64,000 bases of DNA from assembly GCF_019578655.1 (NCBI RefSeq), contig NC_063260.1, positions 22,964,888 to 23,028,887 of the forward strand. The letters run 5' to 3'. Every line of letters begins with the position of its first letter. Within the stretch, counting starts at the first letter, position 1. The notes beneath the pieces were generated by a model. It was not told the origin of the DNA, made no database searches, and worked only from the letters and a program-made list of their open reading frames with translations. Positions 35,861 through 48,479 of this stretch are shown piece after piece. Origin of the DNA: Ricinus communis (taxonomy: Eukaryota > Streptophyta > Magnoliopsida > Malpighiales > Euphorbiaceae). The position numbers and the translations under genes were made by a program.

Positions 35861-38633
35861 ACTGAGAAGCAAAAGAGAAGACAAAAACAAGAAGGAAAAG
35901 AAAAAAAGAAGGAAACTTAAAAAGAGTCAGAAGAAGAAGAAGAAAAGAAAGAATATATACAAAGACCTTGATAAATGAGTGAGGACCACACCAGATTTCA
36001 ATTTTATTCTCTATATATCACAATGAGGGTAACAGTGATACGATGTGGTAGTAAAGTTAAGTTTAGGCTTAAGTTAATTAGCTTCAGGACAATTAAAGAC
36101 TTGGTTTGATAGCTGTAGAATACATCAACAACTGTTTTCTTTGTTATTAGCTGTATTTATGTTTAGGGTTCGTACGTATATACTCTTCCATCATGTGATT
36201 CATGACAAAAGTTGTCATGTTCGGTATAAATATAGATCAACACTCTGCACTATTTCGGATAATTTTAATTAATTCCACTTAATAATTTTGACTTTTCAAA
36301 TGATCAACTTGCTATTAATTAGTTTGTTTAGGTGATAATATGCCACATAAACCTCTCCATTTAATATGTTGTTAGCTTCTCATTACTGCTATAATGTCTG
36401 ATTAATTAAATAACTCTTCTTTTTTTTTATTGTGGGACATAACATTCACTTCAGTTATTTTTCTGTACTATTTTATAAATATTTAATTAGTTATTACAAC
36501 ACTGTTGATGCAATAAGTTATATTACACTAATCAATTATTATGGAATGTCTATTAAAACTTGCAATATTTTTTGTTGCATATGGAACAATGGTCTGCCAA
36601 CTATAGGAACATAATTTACACTATAGCAGATTTCAAAAAAATAAAAATAAAAACTATTTGGAATAAGACTGAAAGCAGAATTATGTCATAGAATGTTTTG
36701 ATTAAACGACTGCAAATATGCCTGAATTAAGATCAGCTATAGAAATGTCTTCTAGACTTCTACTAATTTGCCGCTTTCTTTTCCTGCACTATATACATTA
36801 ATATTCCAGCTATTTTCCATTATACATATCAACATATGGAACCTCTCCGTAGCATCACAAACATACCCTTTTGTTTAAGAGATCAAACTATTGCTATTCA
36901 TAATGGAAATGAGCATTTATCTATTTATATAACAGATCATACGGTGGGCCATAAATTTCTGCAGTTTAAGTGGTATTATTGAGCGTGGTATTATTGAGCG
37001 TGAGAGGTGAAAACCTAATGCTCAATAATTTTCCAAACTTGTCTATCAAAGATTAGATGCGTATGGTACGACCATTATCTCTATTATATGTCCTTAGCAT
37101 CTAATTCTTTCTTCTTTTTCTTCTTCCTTTCTTTTTTTCCCCACCTTTCTATATATCCTTTGTTCTTCACAAATTTGCTGTAGCCAACAGTTTTTAAGCA
37201 AAGTGGGCAGGCACCTATCTATTGTGCATTATTATTGTTTTCCTTCATCAAATATAGGACCACGTTCCTACATTATCATCTATGTTGGTCCCCCTTTGTA
37301 CTAGGGCAGTTCCACTGTACGTACTGTGCAAAGGGCATCCAAAATTGAAATGAAAGTGAATTTATTTCGAAATCTAATATCTTCATGTGTTTTTCTGCTC
37401 ACATACAGAATTGAGTACAAAAGCAGAGCACCCAAAATATTCAGTGCGGATCATGGATTCATCAAATCTTTTTTCTTTCTTCTTTTTTTCCAAACTTTCG
37501 AAGCAAATGCCATAACCCTACGTACCAAGTGGATCAATTCATATAGGATATTAACAATTCTCTTATGATGCCAGCTTTTGCATGAGAAGAATTTGGGCTA
37601 AGGATTAAGTTTTAGAATGTAAAATTGTACGGACTATTGTATTAGATTTAATAATCAATTTATGGATAAGACAACCAAGGATCTGCAGAGAAGGTTGATT
37701 CTGAGTCGACTATGGTGGCAATCACTGAGGAACACTTGGCTTTGAGGAAATTAGATGGTTTCGTCAAGGTCTTGGATTAAGTGATGGACTTAAACCAAGT
37801 TAAACACAAAACTAACAGTGCCATCTTTTTACCGAGAAAAAGAATCTTTTGAACCTATTAATTAACAGTAGCAGAAAGAAGGAACAAGAATTTGAAATTC
37901 CAACGGTACCAATAAGTAAATTAAAAATTTTCTTCCTCAATTGGAAGAAATCGAGAATAAATAAATATCAACATTATTACTTGGGGTGCATGCTAGTTAG
38001 CTACCTCGAACTCCGCACTTAGACATCAAAGAAACGACATTAATAATGTCCTTTCTGTCTAGCAACTCGAAGAGATTAAAAAAAAAAAAAAAGGAAAAGC
38101 TCAAATGGCCTTTTGAAGGTTTGTTGGTCCTTTTACGGATAACATTGGACTTCTAAGTTAGGCACGTTCTCGGCCATAGACTATAGTCCAATATTGACCT
38201 AATTGTGCACCAGCATGGAGCAGCTGCAGCTGCAGCTTTTACCAACAGCAATGGACGAAGCTGCATTCATCACATGGGAGGATAGACCAGGTCTGTTTGC
38301 GGGGTAGAGATCACCCAAGAACAGTCATCCTCCGCAGAATCTATAGTTTGTGAGATGCTAAACTTGTTTATTGGCAAGCAAATTAATGAATGTTCGCCTC
38401 TTTTCTCATTGAAAACAAGTTCCAAGAAAGCAAGGAGTTCGGTCCCTAATCAAGGATCAAATCCCATGCTGATGAACTACAAATAATTTTGTTCCATTTG
38501 ATTCAAAGCTAAAATACATTACTGAAAAAGCACAAGGCCTACTGCTAATGCAAAAAGGTTAATAACTTGGTTAATGGCTTCTGAGTTGTGTGCCAAGATT
38601 TCATGACATATCTCCAAGGAGCCTATCTAGTAT
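35861..38633. other. Spacer upstream of SPL3-like gene and downstream of ALG10
   Basis: The first 150 bases are an A/G-rich stretch (plus strand) that reads as a CT-rich 5'UTR for the SPL3-like gene. The rest holds its promoter and the 3' flank of ALG10. An exact 15-bp tandem repeat is listed separately. No other gene was recognised. Confidence 0.55.
36971..37000. repeat. Exact 15-bp tandem duplication
   Basis: TGGTATTATTGAGCG occurs twice in succession with no mismatch. It is about 1.1 kb upstream of the SPL3-like start codon. Confidence 0.8.
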
Positions 38634-41600
38634 CTACCAAATAAACCTTTGGACCCCAGTTTCATGGCTCCAATAGAATGGTCGAAATAAGAACATCATC
38701 ATGGTGAAGGAATTGATTACAAAATACGTCAGTCCCATAAGGATCAAACTTTGATTATCACTGATATTGGAATGAAGCATCAAGAAATAGAATGGTATGG
38801 TATAGTATCTGAACTCAACTAGTGGAGCAGGAACTAAAACTGCAGCTGTAGCCAGGAAAAATGCCAACACCCACATTTTTTGTCGACTTTTCCCTGCCAG
38901 TAAACGATATAGATGAAAAATTAGTGAAGTTAAACACATAAAATCCAGAAGGATGAAGAGAGACAATACTAACCCAATATGCTAAGGATTGAAAACCATG
39001 AATAAATATAAAATGGAACCAACAGGTACTTCATTAACCAATGAGCTTTGATGACCTTCCTCCAAAGATAGAATGGGTAATGCCGATTGTCAGCAAGTAG
39101 ATAGGGGTGAGCTATGCTGAAATAGTAGTGTTAAACACTATTATGGATCGGTGATAAAGAGTATAAAAAAATGTTAAATAAGCACTGAGCTGCATGTTTG
39201 GAAGACCAAATCACTACGACGATGTTTGTGTAGGTAACGTTCCATGGTGGTTTGAAACACTTTTATCCCTCCTTTCTCTTACTAAACAAAGCCAAAGATA
39301 GATGAATTCAAGCTGATGCTAGACACAGCTCAGACAAATTAATGTACGAAACTAAAGTGTGACTTTTCCACTTCCTTTCCCATCGCTGAACAACATTATT
39401 TCTTTACAACAGTCTATTTTCAGGAGTTGTGACAGAATAGATGATCTTTGTGTTTCATTTTCTCAGCTATAGATGACAAGCATCTGAACTGACCTGAAAA
39501 AATGTGCTGAGATGAAGCCAGCAGAAAGAGCCACTACCCACTGACAGAAACTAAGGACCCTGCTTTTCCAGAATGACTGGAACATATCTGCCCCACGACT
39601 TAATGAGAAATGCAGAGGAGCTGCTGCCATAGTAGAAATAAGACTAAAATACATAACCTGTGCAAAATGCAGTGAAACTGCATGAGCTTCTTTTGCACCT
39701 ACAACATTAAGAGACAGTGAGAAACAAACTCTTAGAACATCAAATAGACCATAACAATATGAGAGGTACCTAGTACTACACTCCCATTCCATTTGACAAA
39801 AGCAGCAAAGGCCACCAATACAATAAAGAAGGGGCTAAAGGATAAGAAAAATCTCCACTTCATACGACATGATATCAAACAGATTTCCTGTATCTCATCA
39901 AGAAGACCTGCAATAGAAGGTAAAATGGTGCAATCTTAGCAATGAGAAGGAAGAAAACACAAGGTGATGCAGGACAGACCAAGTTGGCGAGCTCATTTTC
40001 CAGTCCCATAAGTATGGGAGTAAAATTTGTGAAATACAACTATGCAAAATTGAATAGTCACAAAAGCTTAATCATAATGTTCAGATGAAAACCTGTAGAA
40101 TCAGTTCTTGAAGAGCTATTCATAGTGGTTTTCAAATATTTGCTGGGATCCACAGCCCTACTAGGCTTTCGTCTTCTCATGTTTGAGCCTGTTGTGACTG
40201 AATTGTAGGGAATTAAATCACCAATTTCTTTTCCTGATTCAATTAACACATCCACTTTCAAATTTTTTGTTTGATTGTTTAGAGTAAAATCTATGATGCC
40301 GCTGCATGCGACAAAAACCATCCATATAACATTCGTTTGCCGAATAAAAACTGCAAAGGCTCCAAGCTGAGCAAAAAACGAAACAAAAACAGAATAAGTT
40401 CCAAAGGACAAAGTAGCATCCATAATGTTGACACTTTGATAATAAGCCTTTTGAGGATGAGATTGGTTGCTTTTTCTAGAAAGGAATGCACAGTGTGCTG
40501 GTGTTGCTGTGTAGGCTAAAGTTCCCAATGCATAGTATATTGATGTTCTAAAAGTTATGTTTTCCTCATTCAACTTACTTCAGATAATTTCTCAATCCAC
40601 TCTTCCAATGCAATATTCTTAAAGTTTATAAACAACATCTAACAACCACTTTTAAAAAAAATAAAAAATCAAAGGTTACTGAAATAATTGGGAGGATTTT
40701 CTATTGTTAAATGAAAATTAGTCTAAGGAAATTCATTTTTACCATGATATTTAAATCTATATCTGGAAAAATAACCAATGTAGATGACCAGCAAAAGTTT
40801 GAGATAACTCCTTTACCAGTGCACTGAAGTGGTATTTCTTCTTCAAGCATGCAAGGTACATAGCAAGCACTGCAGTGAGTGATGCAACATCGGTATAGTA
40901 CAGAAAAGTGAAAAACCAATGGAGTGGGTACAGAGCTAAGATCACAGCAAGAAATGATGCTTTTCTTTCATCAAGAGTCGGCCTCAAGTGGGTGATTATC
41001 TCATATACAACAATGCTGCACAATACCGCTAAGACACCATTTGTAGAGCGGAGAATTGCAGTGGAGCATGCTTCAGAAAATAATGACACAAATTGCACAA
41101 GAAACATGCCTGGAAACAAACAAGCAACGTGGGCAAGTGAAACAAAGTACCTGCAAGAGTTTTGCACTGCATTTTATCAACTGCTCTAACTACATAATTT
41201 GCATGAGAGGATTACATTCCACCTACTTATCAAAAGCTAGTACAAATAATAATTAGGAATTACAGTGTTTGAGAAGCCAGTTACTTAAACGCTATAGGTG
41301 CTAGAATTCAATTCTTTCAACTTCAAAATTAAATTAAAGAGAACAAAACCAAAATGCTCATTAACAATGTTCATATAGATACACAACCGGATAATACACA
41401 GAATTCAAACGAACATAATTGGGAAGAGGTAGCAGAAAGCATACAATCCAGGTGGAGTAGTAATCATGGGATCCCAACTAAAAAAATTGCCCTTGCAGTA
41501 CTTTTGAGCTTGAGGTATGTGAAATATCTCATCCTGCAAATTAATTAACAGGGTTCTTCAGATAACATTTTTTAAGAAAATAATTTTAAAAAGAAAAAAG

Positions 41601-41728
41601 AAGATCAAAGGTTTAGAACTAAAAAGAACTCTTATTACCATGTAAGGATCAGATACAATTTGATTGACAAGGATTGAAATTGGAATTACCCACAAGCTCA
41701 CTATCGTTGCAACTGCTTTTCTACCCAT
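38634..41728 (-). CDS. ALG10: ALG10 alpha-1,2-glucosyltransferase of the ER
   Basis: Eight exons on the minus strand: 41728-41639, 41533-41445, 41150-40817, 40366-40093, 39907-39770, 39698-39494, 39116-38974, 38893-38634 (1533 nt, 510 aa), all GT-AG with matching phases. Length equals Arabidopsis ALG10 (about 509 aa). This multi-pass ER membrane enzyme adds the third, terminal glucose from dolichyl-phosphate-glucose to the lipid-linked oligosaccharide, which allows efficient transfer by oligosaccharyltransferase. Key blocks are [15 protein letters not shown] (acidic D31-E32 near the first luminal loop), [59 protein letters not shown], and the end [20 protein letters not shown] hydrophilic, variable loop sits at about residues 190-260. 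No breaks were seen. Frames reading through introns 3-4 add spurious residues. Confidence 0.95.
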
Positions 41729-42892
41729 CTTTCCTTCTATCTCTCTCTGATTTACTCTTCTCTTTAACAGAGTTTAAATGCAAATTCTAACATAAAAATC
41801 TATAATCTCCATGTAGCTGCACTACATGCAATCAAATATTTTTCGTCAGTAATTAAGTCGAAAAATTGGAAGTCGGGGAGGAAGAGACTGTCAACTAGAA
41901 ATCACCAAGAAGAAGATGATAAATCCGACGTCGTTCCGAGAAAAGTAGCTGGTCCAGCGAGGTCCAACAACACTCTCAAACTGGACCAGTAAGGTCCAAA
42001 AACAGATTCGAACTCGATTATAAGCATCTCCAAGGGCCCTTTGATTTTAACGAGCATCTGATCTTTTATTCGGAAAAAGAAAAGGGAAAATCTCTCAATT
42101 TGGCCCCTGAACTTTTAGCTCAGGGCCAATTGGCTGAATTTTGACCTTTATGAACAAATAATTGCGGACTGTCATTTTTGGGCATTATTAAACACATTTT
42201 CTAAAGTGTTTAGGCATGAGTGTTATTATCTTAGTGATCTCACCTCACTAGAAAATAAACAAATATAAATAATTTATAAAAATTAAAATTCAACCAACCA
42301 AATGGTTAATTTTAATTATTTTTATATTAGTTGAACGCAAACCCAAATTTATTAATTTGGCATTAATGCTTTCATTCATTTAGTTCTTATTTAATATATT
42401 CAATTCAATCTTATAATATGGAATCAGAGTAGGTCGGATTCGGTTCTTTAATTTTCTGACCTCTTATGTAGATGTCCAATCCTAGCAGCTCGGTACTGTA
42501 TTACAATTGTTTTTCAATTTAATTTCAAATATCAGGAAAAAGGTTTCAATTTCAAATGATAACTGAGCATCAAAATTAAACCCTAATTATACTTAAGTGG
42601 AGTTTTAGAAATCCAATATCACTGAAAAATAAAATACATAAACAATTTATAGAAGTACGATACTAAAATTGTTTATAATTCTATCAAGGTAAGTTTCTGG
42701 TTGATCCTACTAATGATCATGCGATGAGGCATTTGTTCAACTCAACTCATTTGTGAAATAGCCATAATGGAAGAACTTCTTGCTTGTCTGGCCCTCTTCC
42801 CCGCCCTACGAATCAAACATCTCCTGGTATCTAGTTTCTTTAAAAAAGAGATTGGTTCCACTTCAATTGATATTTTTTCACGAAAAGCAAAC
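41729..42892. other. ALG10 upstream region
   Basis: This is the promoter and 5'UTR region of ALG10 (minus strand), ending at the plastid-derived insertion. A phrase near 42,095-42,150 (TTTGGCCCCTGAAC followed by AGGGCCAATTGGC) resembles text at about 57,940 and may be a transposon remnant. No gene was seen. Confidence 0.45.
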
Positions 42893-43494
42893 ATGAGATA
42901 ACAAATCCAGTCCTCGTTTTAAAAAAATACGCCGTCTGGGGACTTTACCGGGACTCACTAGTAAAAGGCCTAGGGCTGGGAGCGATCTTAGAAATCAATC
43001 ACGCTCCGGTAAAAAATCTCAATATCGTATTCGTTTAGAAGAAAAACAAAATTACGTTTTCATTATGGTCTTACGAACGACAATTACTTAAATACGTTCG
43101 TATCGCCGCAAAGCCAAAGGGTCAACAGTCAGTTTTACTACAATTACTTGAAATGCGTTTGGATAACATCCTTTTTCGATTGGGTATGGCGTCAACTATT
43201 CCCTGAGCCCGCCAATTAGTTAATCATAGACATATTTTAGTTAATGGTCGTATAGTAGATATACCAAGTTATCGCTGCAAACCCCGATATATTATTACAG
43301 CGAGGGATGAACAAAAATCCAGAGCTATGATTCAAAATTATCTTGAGTCATCCCCCCAGGAGGAATTGCCAAAACATTTGACTCTTGACCCATTTCAATA
43401 TAAAGGATTGGTCAATCAAATAATAGATAATAAATGGATCGACTTGAAAATAAACGAATTGCTAGTGGTAGAATATTATTCTCATCAGACTTAA
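42893..43494 (+). pseudogene. rps4: Plastid rps4 pseudogene in nuclear DNA
   Basis: This is a nearly full-length copy of chloroplast rps4 (30S ribosomal protein S4), recognisable from [20 protein letters not shown] through to [10 protein letters not shown] and the terminal QT-stop. It is broken. A TAA follows soon after the ATG (the third codon, in a diverged 5' end). A base is lost near 43046-43055 and another near 43071-43076. Further small deletions lie near 43107-43130, and a TGA replaces a glycine codon at 43204-43206. It cannot make S4. It is the first piece of the plastid-derived block that ends at 44568. Confidence 0.9.
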
Positions 43495-43536
43495 CTCTAA
43501 CTAAAATAACAAGGGTTTGGATAATTTTGTCCCTTA

Positions 43537-44008
43537 CTACATGAATCCAATTTTCATTTCATTCGGGAAAAGCCATCTTTTTCTCAATAATACCTTTGTC
43601 ATTTGATCCAATAGCGTTCCGTTAGATAGGAACAAATTTGATAAATAATGATAACTCTCGGATAGAGTATTCGAACGGAAAAATCTATTAGATAATGAAC
43701 TATTGGTTCTAAGCCATCTCTGGCGATGAATCAACAATTCGAAGTGCTTTTCTTGCGTATTCTTGATAAACCAGCATTTATATATAGATGTAGGAGGATC
43801 CGTTTGGGAAGTAAGAAACCCCTTTGACATCTCTTCATCTGCAAAGAATTCTCGATGTGAAAACACAGAGACAAGGGGCTGATCTTTCAATAGGAAAAAG
43901 AGTGGATCTACAGGGTCCCAAATGAATTGGCTTATTCGAAAAAAGCCTTGTTCTTTAGAGGATCTATCTCGTATCTGGTACTGCATGGCTCCACCCTGCA
44001 AGAACTCC
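43537..44008 (-). pseudogene. ycf2: 3' fragment of plastid ycf2 in nuclear DNA
   Basis: The minus strand encodes the C-terminal end of chloroplast ycf2, from about [20 protein letters not shown] to KMKIGFM and the native TAG at 43539-43537. The frame is uninterrupted over some 155 codons, but the full gene is over 2000 codons, so this is a truncated insert with no expected function. It joins the trnI intron piece at about 44009. That junction does not exist in a normal plastome. Confidence 0.9.
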
Positions 44009-44310
44009 GAAATGGGGCAATTCAGGTGAGATCCAATGTAGATCCAACTTTCTATTCACTCGTGGGATCCGGGCGGTCCGGGGGGGACCACCACGGCTCC
44101 TCTCTTCTCGAGAATCCATACATCCCTTATCAATGTATGGACAGCTATCTCTCGAGCACAGGTTTAGGTTCGGCCTCAATGGGAAAATAAAATGGAGCAC
44201 TTAACAACGTATCTTTACAGACCAAGAACTACGAGATCGTCCCTTTCATTCTGAGGCGACGGAGGGATCATACCATTCGAGCCTTTTTTTTCATGCTTTT
44301 CCCGAAGGTC
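44009..44310 (+). pseudogene. Fragment of plastid trnI-GAU intron
   Basis: The sequence follows the group II intron of chloroplast trnI-GAU as I remember it: GGTGAGATCCAATGTAGATC, GGGATCCGGGCGGTCCGGGG, TATGGACAGCTATCTCTCGA and so on to about CATGCTTTTCCCG. No tRNA exon is included. The right edge is approximate. A piece of about 85 bases (44311-44395) between this and the rbcL fragment was not identified; it may also be organellar. Confidence 0.8.
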
Positions 44311-44379
44311 TATACATTTCTTATGTACCCATAGGTACTATATTGGATTTGAATCAGATTTAGGATCAATCCATATTGA

Positions 44380-44643
<264 letters not shown>

Positions 44644-46037
44644 TAGAAACATTAATGGGCACGGCCAAACTTGTCCATTGATCTAATGAGACAAATCACG
44701 AACATATAAATAATCTCAATTCAAAATTAAATGATAAATGATATTTTTCTAATCATTCTCTTTAACCCACCATTAATAATGGACAACTAGAAAATTATAA
44801 TTTAGAGAATTTGGATAACATAAGCATATCATTATAAGATACAACAATAGTTATGAACACATGACATTTTAGATTTTACATATCTCTTAATTTGAATTCA
44901 ATCAAGATTATATTATAATATAAGTTGAACCACCCGTTCTCAAATATTATATATTTGAATTAAATACTATTGCCTCTTAAGATGTAATCCAGCATACAAG
45001 TCGGTATTTAATTTTTTTTTTAATTATATTAAGATTTTTAAGATAATTCATAAAGCTAAGCGCTAATTCTCCATAATAAATCAACCTAGTGCAAGAATTA
45101 AGAATATTACAAGTTACTCCTCGAGTTTATCATTATATATCTAATTCGTTTCAATTCTTTTTTATGAAACTAAGATAAGTTCTTATATTTATCAAAATCA
45201 ATTTTACTATTTAATAGAAATAACATTCTTTTATTTATTCTATTTTTTACTTTTACTATATTTTAATCCTAATAAAATTTCAACATTTTGAACACACTTA
45301 ATAATATCACTAAATTTCAATATAATTTAATTTTAAATTATAAATATAGATATCTTTTGAATGTATAATTATTATTATTATTTTATAATACATTTGAATT
45401 AAATTATAACGAAAGTAAAAACCTTTCTCCAATTCTAATGAAAAAATTAAACAACTATACATTAGTCTATCAAAATTATTTAGACTGATTAATTTCATAA
45501 AAAAAATATTAAAGTTGATAAATCCACTATCAATTAAAAATAATATCATGATAATCTTGTAGCTTAAAGATTTAAATAACTCGAATAAAATTAATATGAC
45601 TAAGATTTTCACTTTCTGGTATGGTTTTGATTTTAGTGCCTAAACAAAAAACCATAATAAAAATTGCAAAATTTAACTATAATATTTATTTTATTTAATA
45701 ATTTAATATTAATTATAAACTAATTTAATATTATTATTATAAAAAATAAATAGTTTTAAGACATTCAAGTTTTCTTGAATTAAATAGTGCTAAAAATAAA
45801 AAATAAAGTGAACAAAAATATTAGTTAATTATTTTTATTAGACACTAAAATTAATTTATACTAAAAATAAAATGATCGAATTTGATAGTTAATAAAAGTC
45901 AAATTATATTTTAAATTACTAATTTAGTTTTTAACTATGTTAATTTTGCATAGAAAGATATAATTTTATAAAAATTCAAATTGATTTATAGATTAGACCA
46001 AATATTTTATATTGTAAGTTTAGCCCGATAATAAATA

Positions 46038-46040
<3 letters not shown>

Positions 46041-46073
<33 letters not shown>
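46041..46073. repeat. (AT)n microsatellite
   Basis: A perfect AT run of about sixteen units inside AT-rich spacer DNA. Confidence 0.9.
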
Positions 46074-46077
<4 letters not shown>

Positions 46078-48435
46078 TAATATTTTAATATTATTTTCTC
46101 TCTCGTACATGGAATAATATGTAAATCCTAAGTTTTTTTTTTAAATTTTTAGAGAATTAATTATTTTAATATTTTTTACTATTATATATAAAATATTATA
46201 TTATAATTTTAACACCTTAATTATGACATATAATTATTTCACTTTTCTCTACCTTTTTTAATTTTTTCATAACTTTTACTTTAGATAATTTTCTTTTCAA
46301 GTATTGTGTTGCAATACAATATATATAGTTAGTTAGTTAGAAAGTCAATTAATATATTTTATATTTTTCTGAACTTTTATAATATGGTATTAATATTAAG
46401 TTTAGTGATTTTATAATCTTTATTAATATTAAAATTAAATTAACTATAGAGCGAGCAATTGTCTAGTATATTCTAATTCGAATAAAATTTTCAATTTGAG
46501 TCTCTCAATTTATAATAAAAAGAATATGATTATGTAACAAGACATATAGTCACAACTCTTTCCTAAATTAAATTTAAAGCAGAAGTTGTATATAATATAA
46601 TTGTAGAGTAAATAAAAACTGAAAGGGTGTGAAGATTACCCTTGTCCTTAAATCAATTAGGATGGAGTCTAGAAGCATGTGGAATGACTCTCCGCCACCC
46701 TATAGGATTGAATAGGATAAATTTCATTTGTTGTTTGTGGACATAAACTACAAATAGAATTGTCCCCCACAACATTCCTTAGGCCCCACTCTTCTTGAAA
46801 ACTTCCAATTAACAAACCCTCCACGACCACCTTCTTCTGATCTTTCTTTTTTCCTTTTGTTATCATCAGCACCCAAAGGGATTTGTAGAATTTTTAGAGG
46901 TTGAAGAAGATTCTTTATAACCATATGCCACCACAAACTACCTCTCTGCAAATTGCCCAACCACATTCCTCAACCTTCTTAGGTTTCCCATTCCAAGATT
47001 TGACCACTAAAAGTTTTACCCTCAATTTTGTTTTTACCCTTTCTTTTTGTCGTTGCTTGAACACTGATTCCATTTTATCCAATAATTCAAACTGATTTGG
47101 TCTATATCAGCTTTATAAGACCCAATTAGTTAAAGATTAACACCATATAAAGGATGCTAATACTTTAGGCCAGTGCATGAGATCTGGCACGCTGTGAGTT
47201 CTAATCAATGGAGTTATATGTAATGATTTCTTTAGTAATAATAATTTCTGTTTGTGGATTTGAGCTCGTAAGGTCCACACACACACATATATAAATCACC
47301 ATGGAAAATTTACTTAGCAAGTACATATATATTAGTTAAAAGAGAAAAAGTAATCTATTGTTTTTGTTGTTTATCGCAAAGTTTGACCCATGATTTGGTA
47401 AGGTGAAATCAAAATGGAGGAGCGCAAAATAGCAATTATTGCTGGGTATCAATAAGTGGGGAAATATTTTTTTGTTTTTATTTCTGGACCCATTGAGGAC
47501 AGCAATCACATAATAATAATAATATTGATGGAAATTTTATTTGGTAATATTTATATCTCAACGTGGGGATGTATGTGATTACCTCATTTTAGAATGGCAT
47601 CATCATTTTTATTGCATTTGTCATAAGAACATAGTGCCTTGGAACATGATGAATCACACACGCCATGTGTTGTTCGTTCCACTACATGACCTAACAACAA
47701 CAACCGGCTTTTGAATAGTCATTTTGATCATTACCATCCATGAACCACTAGCTACTGCACATTTAAGTACAGGAGGTACATTATATCTAATGCAGTTATA
47801 CATAATTCGCCCACTTCAATGTTGAATATCCTTTCCACATCACCATTTCTTACTTATTTTTCTCTTTCAGAAATATTGATTCTCCTTGTTCTGGAATTTA
47901 AAGAAATTGAATTAAAAGTGTTTAACAAGATTTAATTATTTTTTTATCTAATAATCCAATAGTAAATTAGAGTATATCTATTAAAACTTTCATTTACAAT
48001 TATTAATTTAGCCACACCTCAACACTCAAGACTCCTTTAGAATTTTTATTAAATTAAAAGAAACTGTTATTATCTTATTTATATATTTTTAAATGAATTT
48101 AATTATTTATATAATGAAAAATTAGCAAAAGAGAAGTTACTAATAGTGTGTGATCTGGACTGGGGGAACCAGTACTACAGTTAGGTTATATCTGTTGAGC
48201 ACTAATGAAAGTCATTTGAAATGCCGACGTTACCCTTGCGTTCGTAAGTCCATTGTGTTACTGAGGAAGGGTAGGGGTGAGAAAATAATTAATTAAGCGA
48301 AATAAAGAAAGGCGAAGAAACCAAAATGGAGAGGGAGATCTTTGTCTGCACATTGTTTGGAGGTGCGATGTGGTCAGCCTTTGATGTGCACAGTTGGCTT
48401 GGATTTGATGCTTTGGTTTGGTCCCCTTAGCTTAG

Positions 48436-48442
<7 letters not shown>

Positions 48443-48478
<36 letters not shown>
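48443..48478. repeat. (CT)n microsatellite after a C7 run
   Basis: About eighteen CT units follow a short poly-C tract in a less AT-rich island of the spacer. CT runs of this kind are common in plant 5'UTRs and core promoters, but no open reading frame of note follows. Confidence 0.9.

Positions 48479-48479
<1 letters not shown>

Noticed and set aside
35610..35978. A 122-codon plus-strand frame over the SPL3-like exon
   Set aside because: It is antisense to the SBP domain, with serine and lysine runs caused by the acidic and polypurine tracts.
40058..40573. A 171-codon ALG10 frame as one exon
   Set aside because: Only 40366-40093 matches ALG10; the rest is intron sequence left open by chance, as shown by splice sites and the homologue's continuity from SAL to LGAFAVF.
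42697..42708. CTGGTTGATCCT, identical to the start of nuclear 18S rRNA
   Set aside because: The match is only 12 bases and what follows does not continue as 18S rRNA; no rRNA gene is present.
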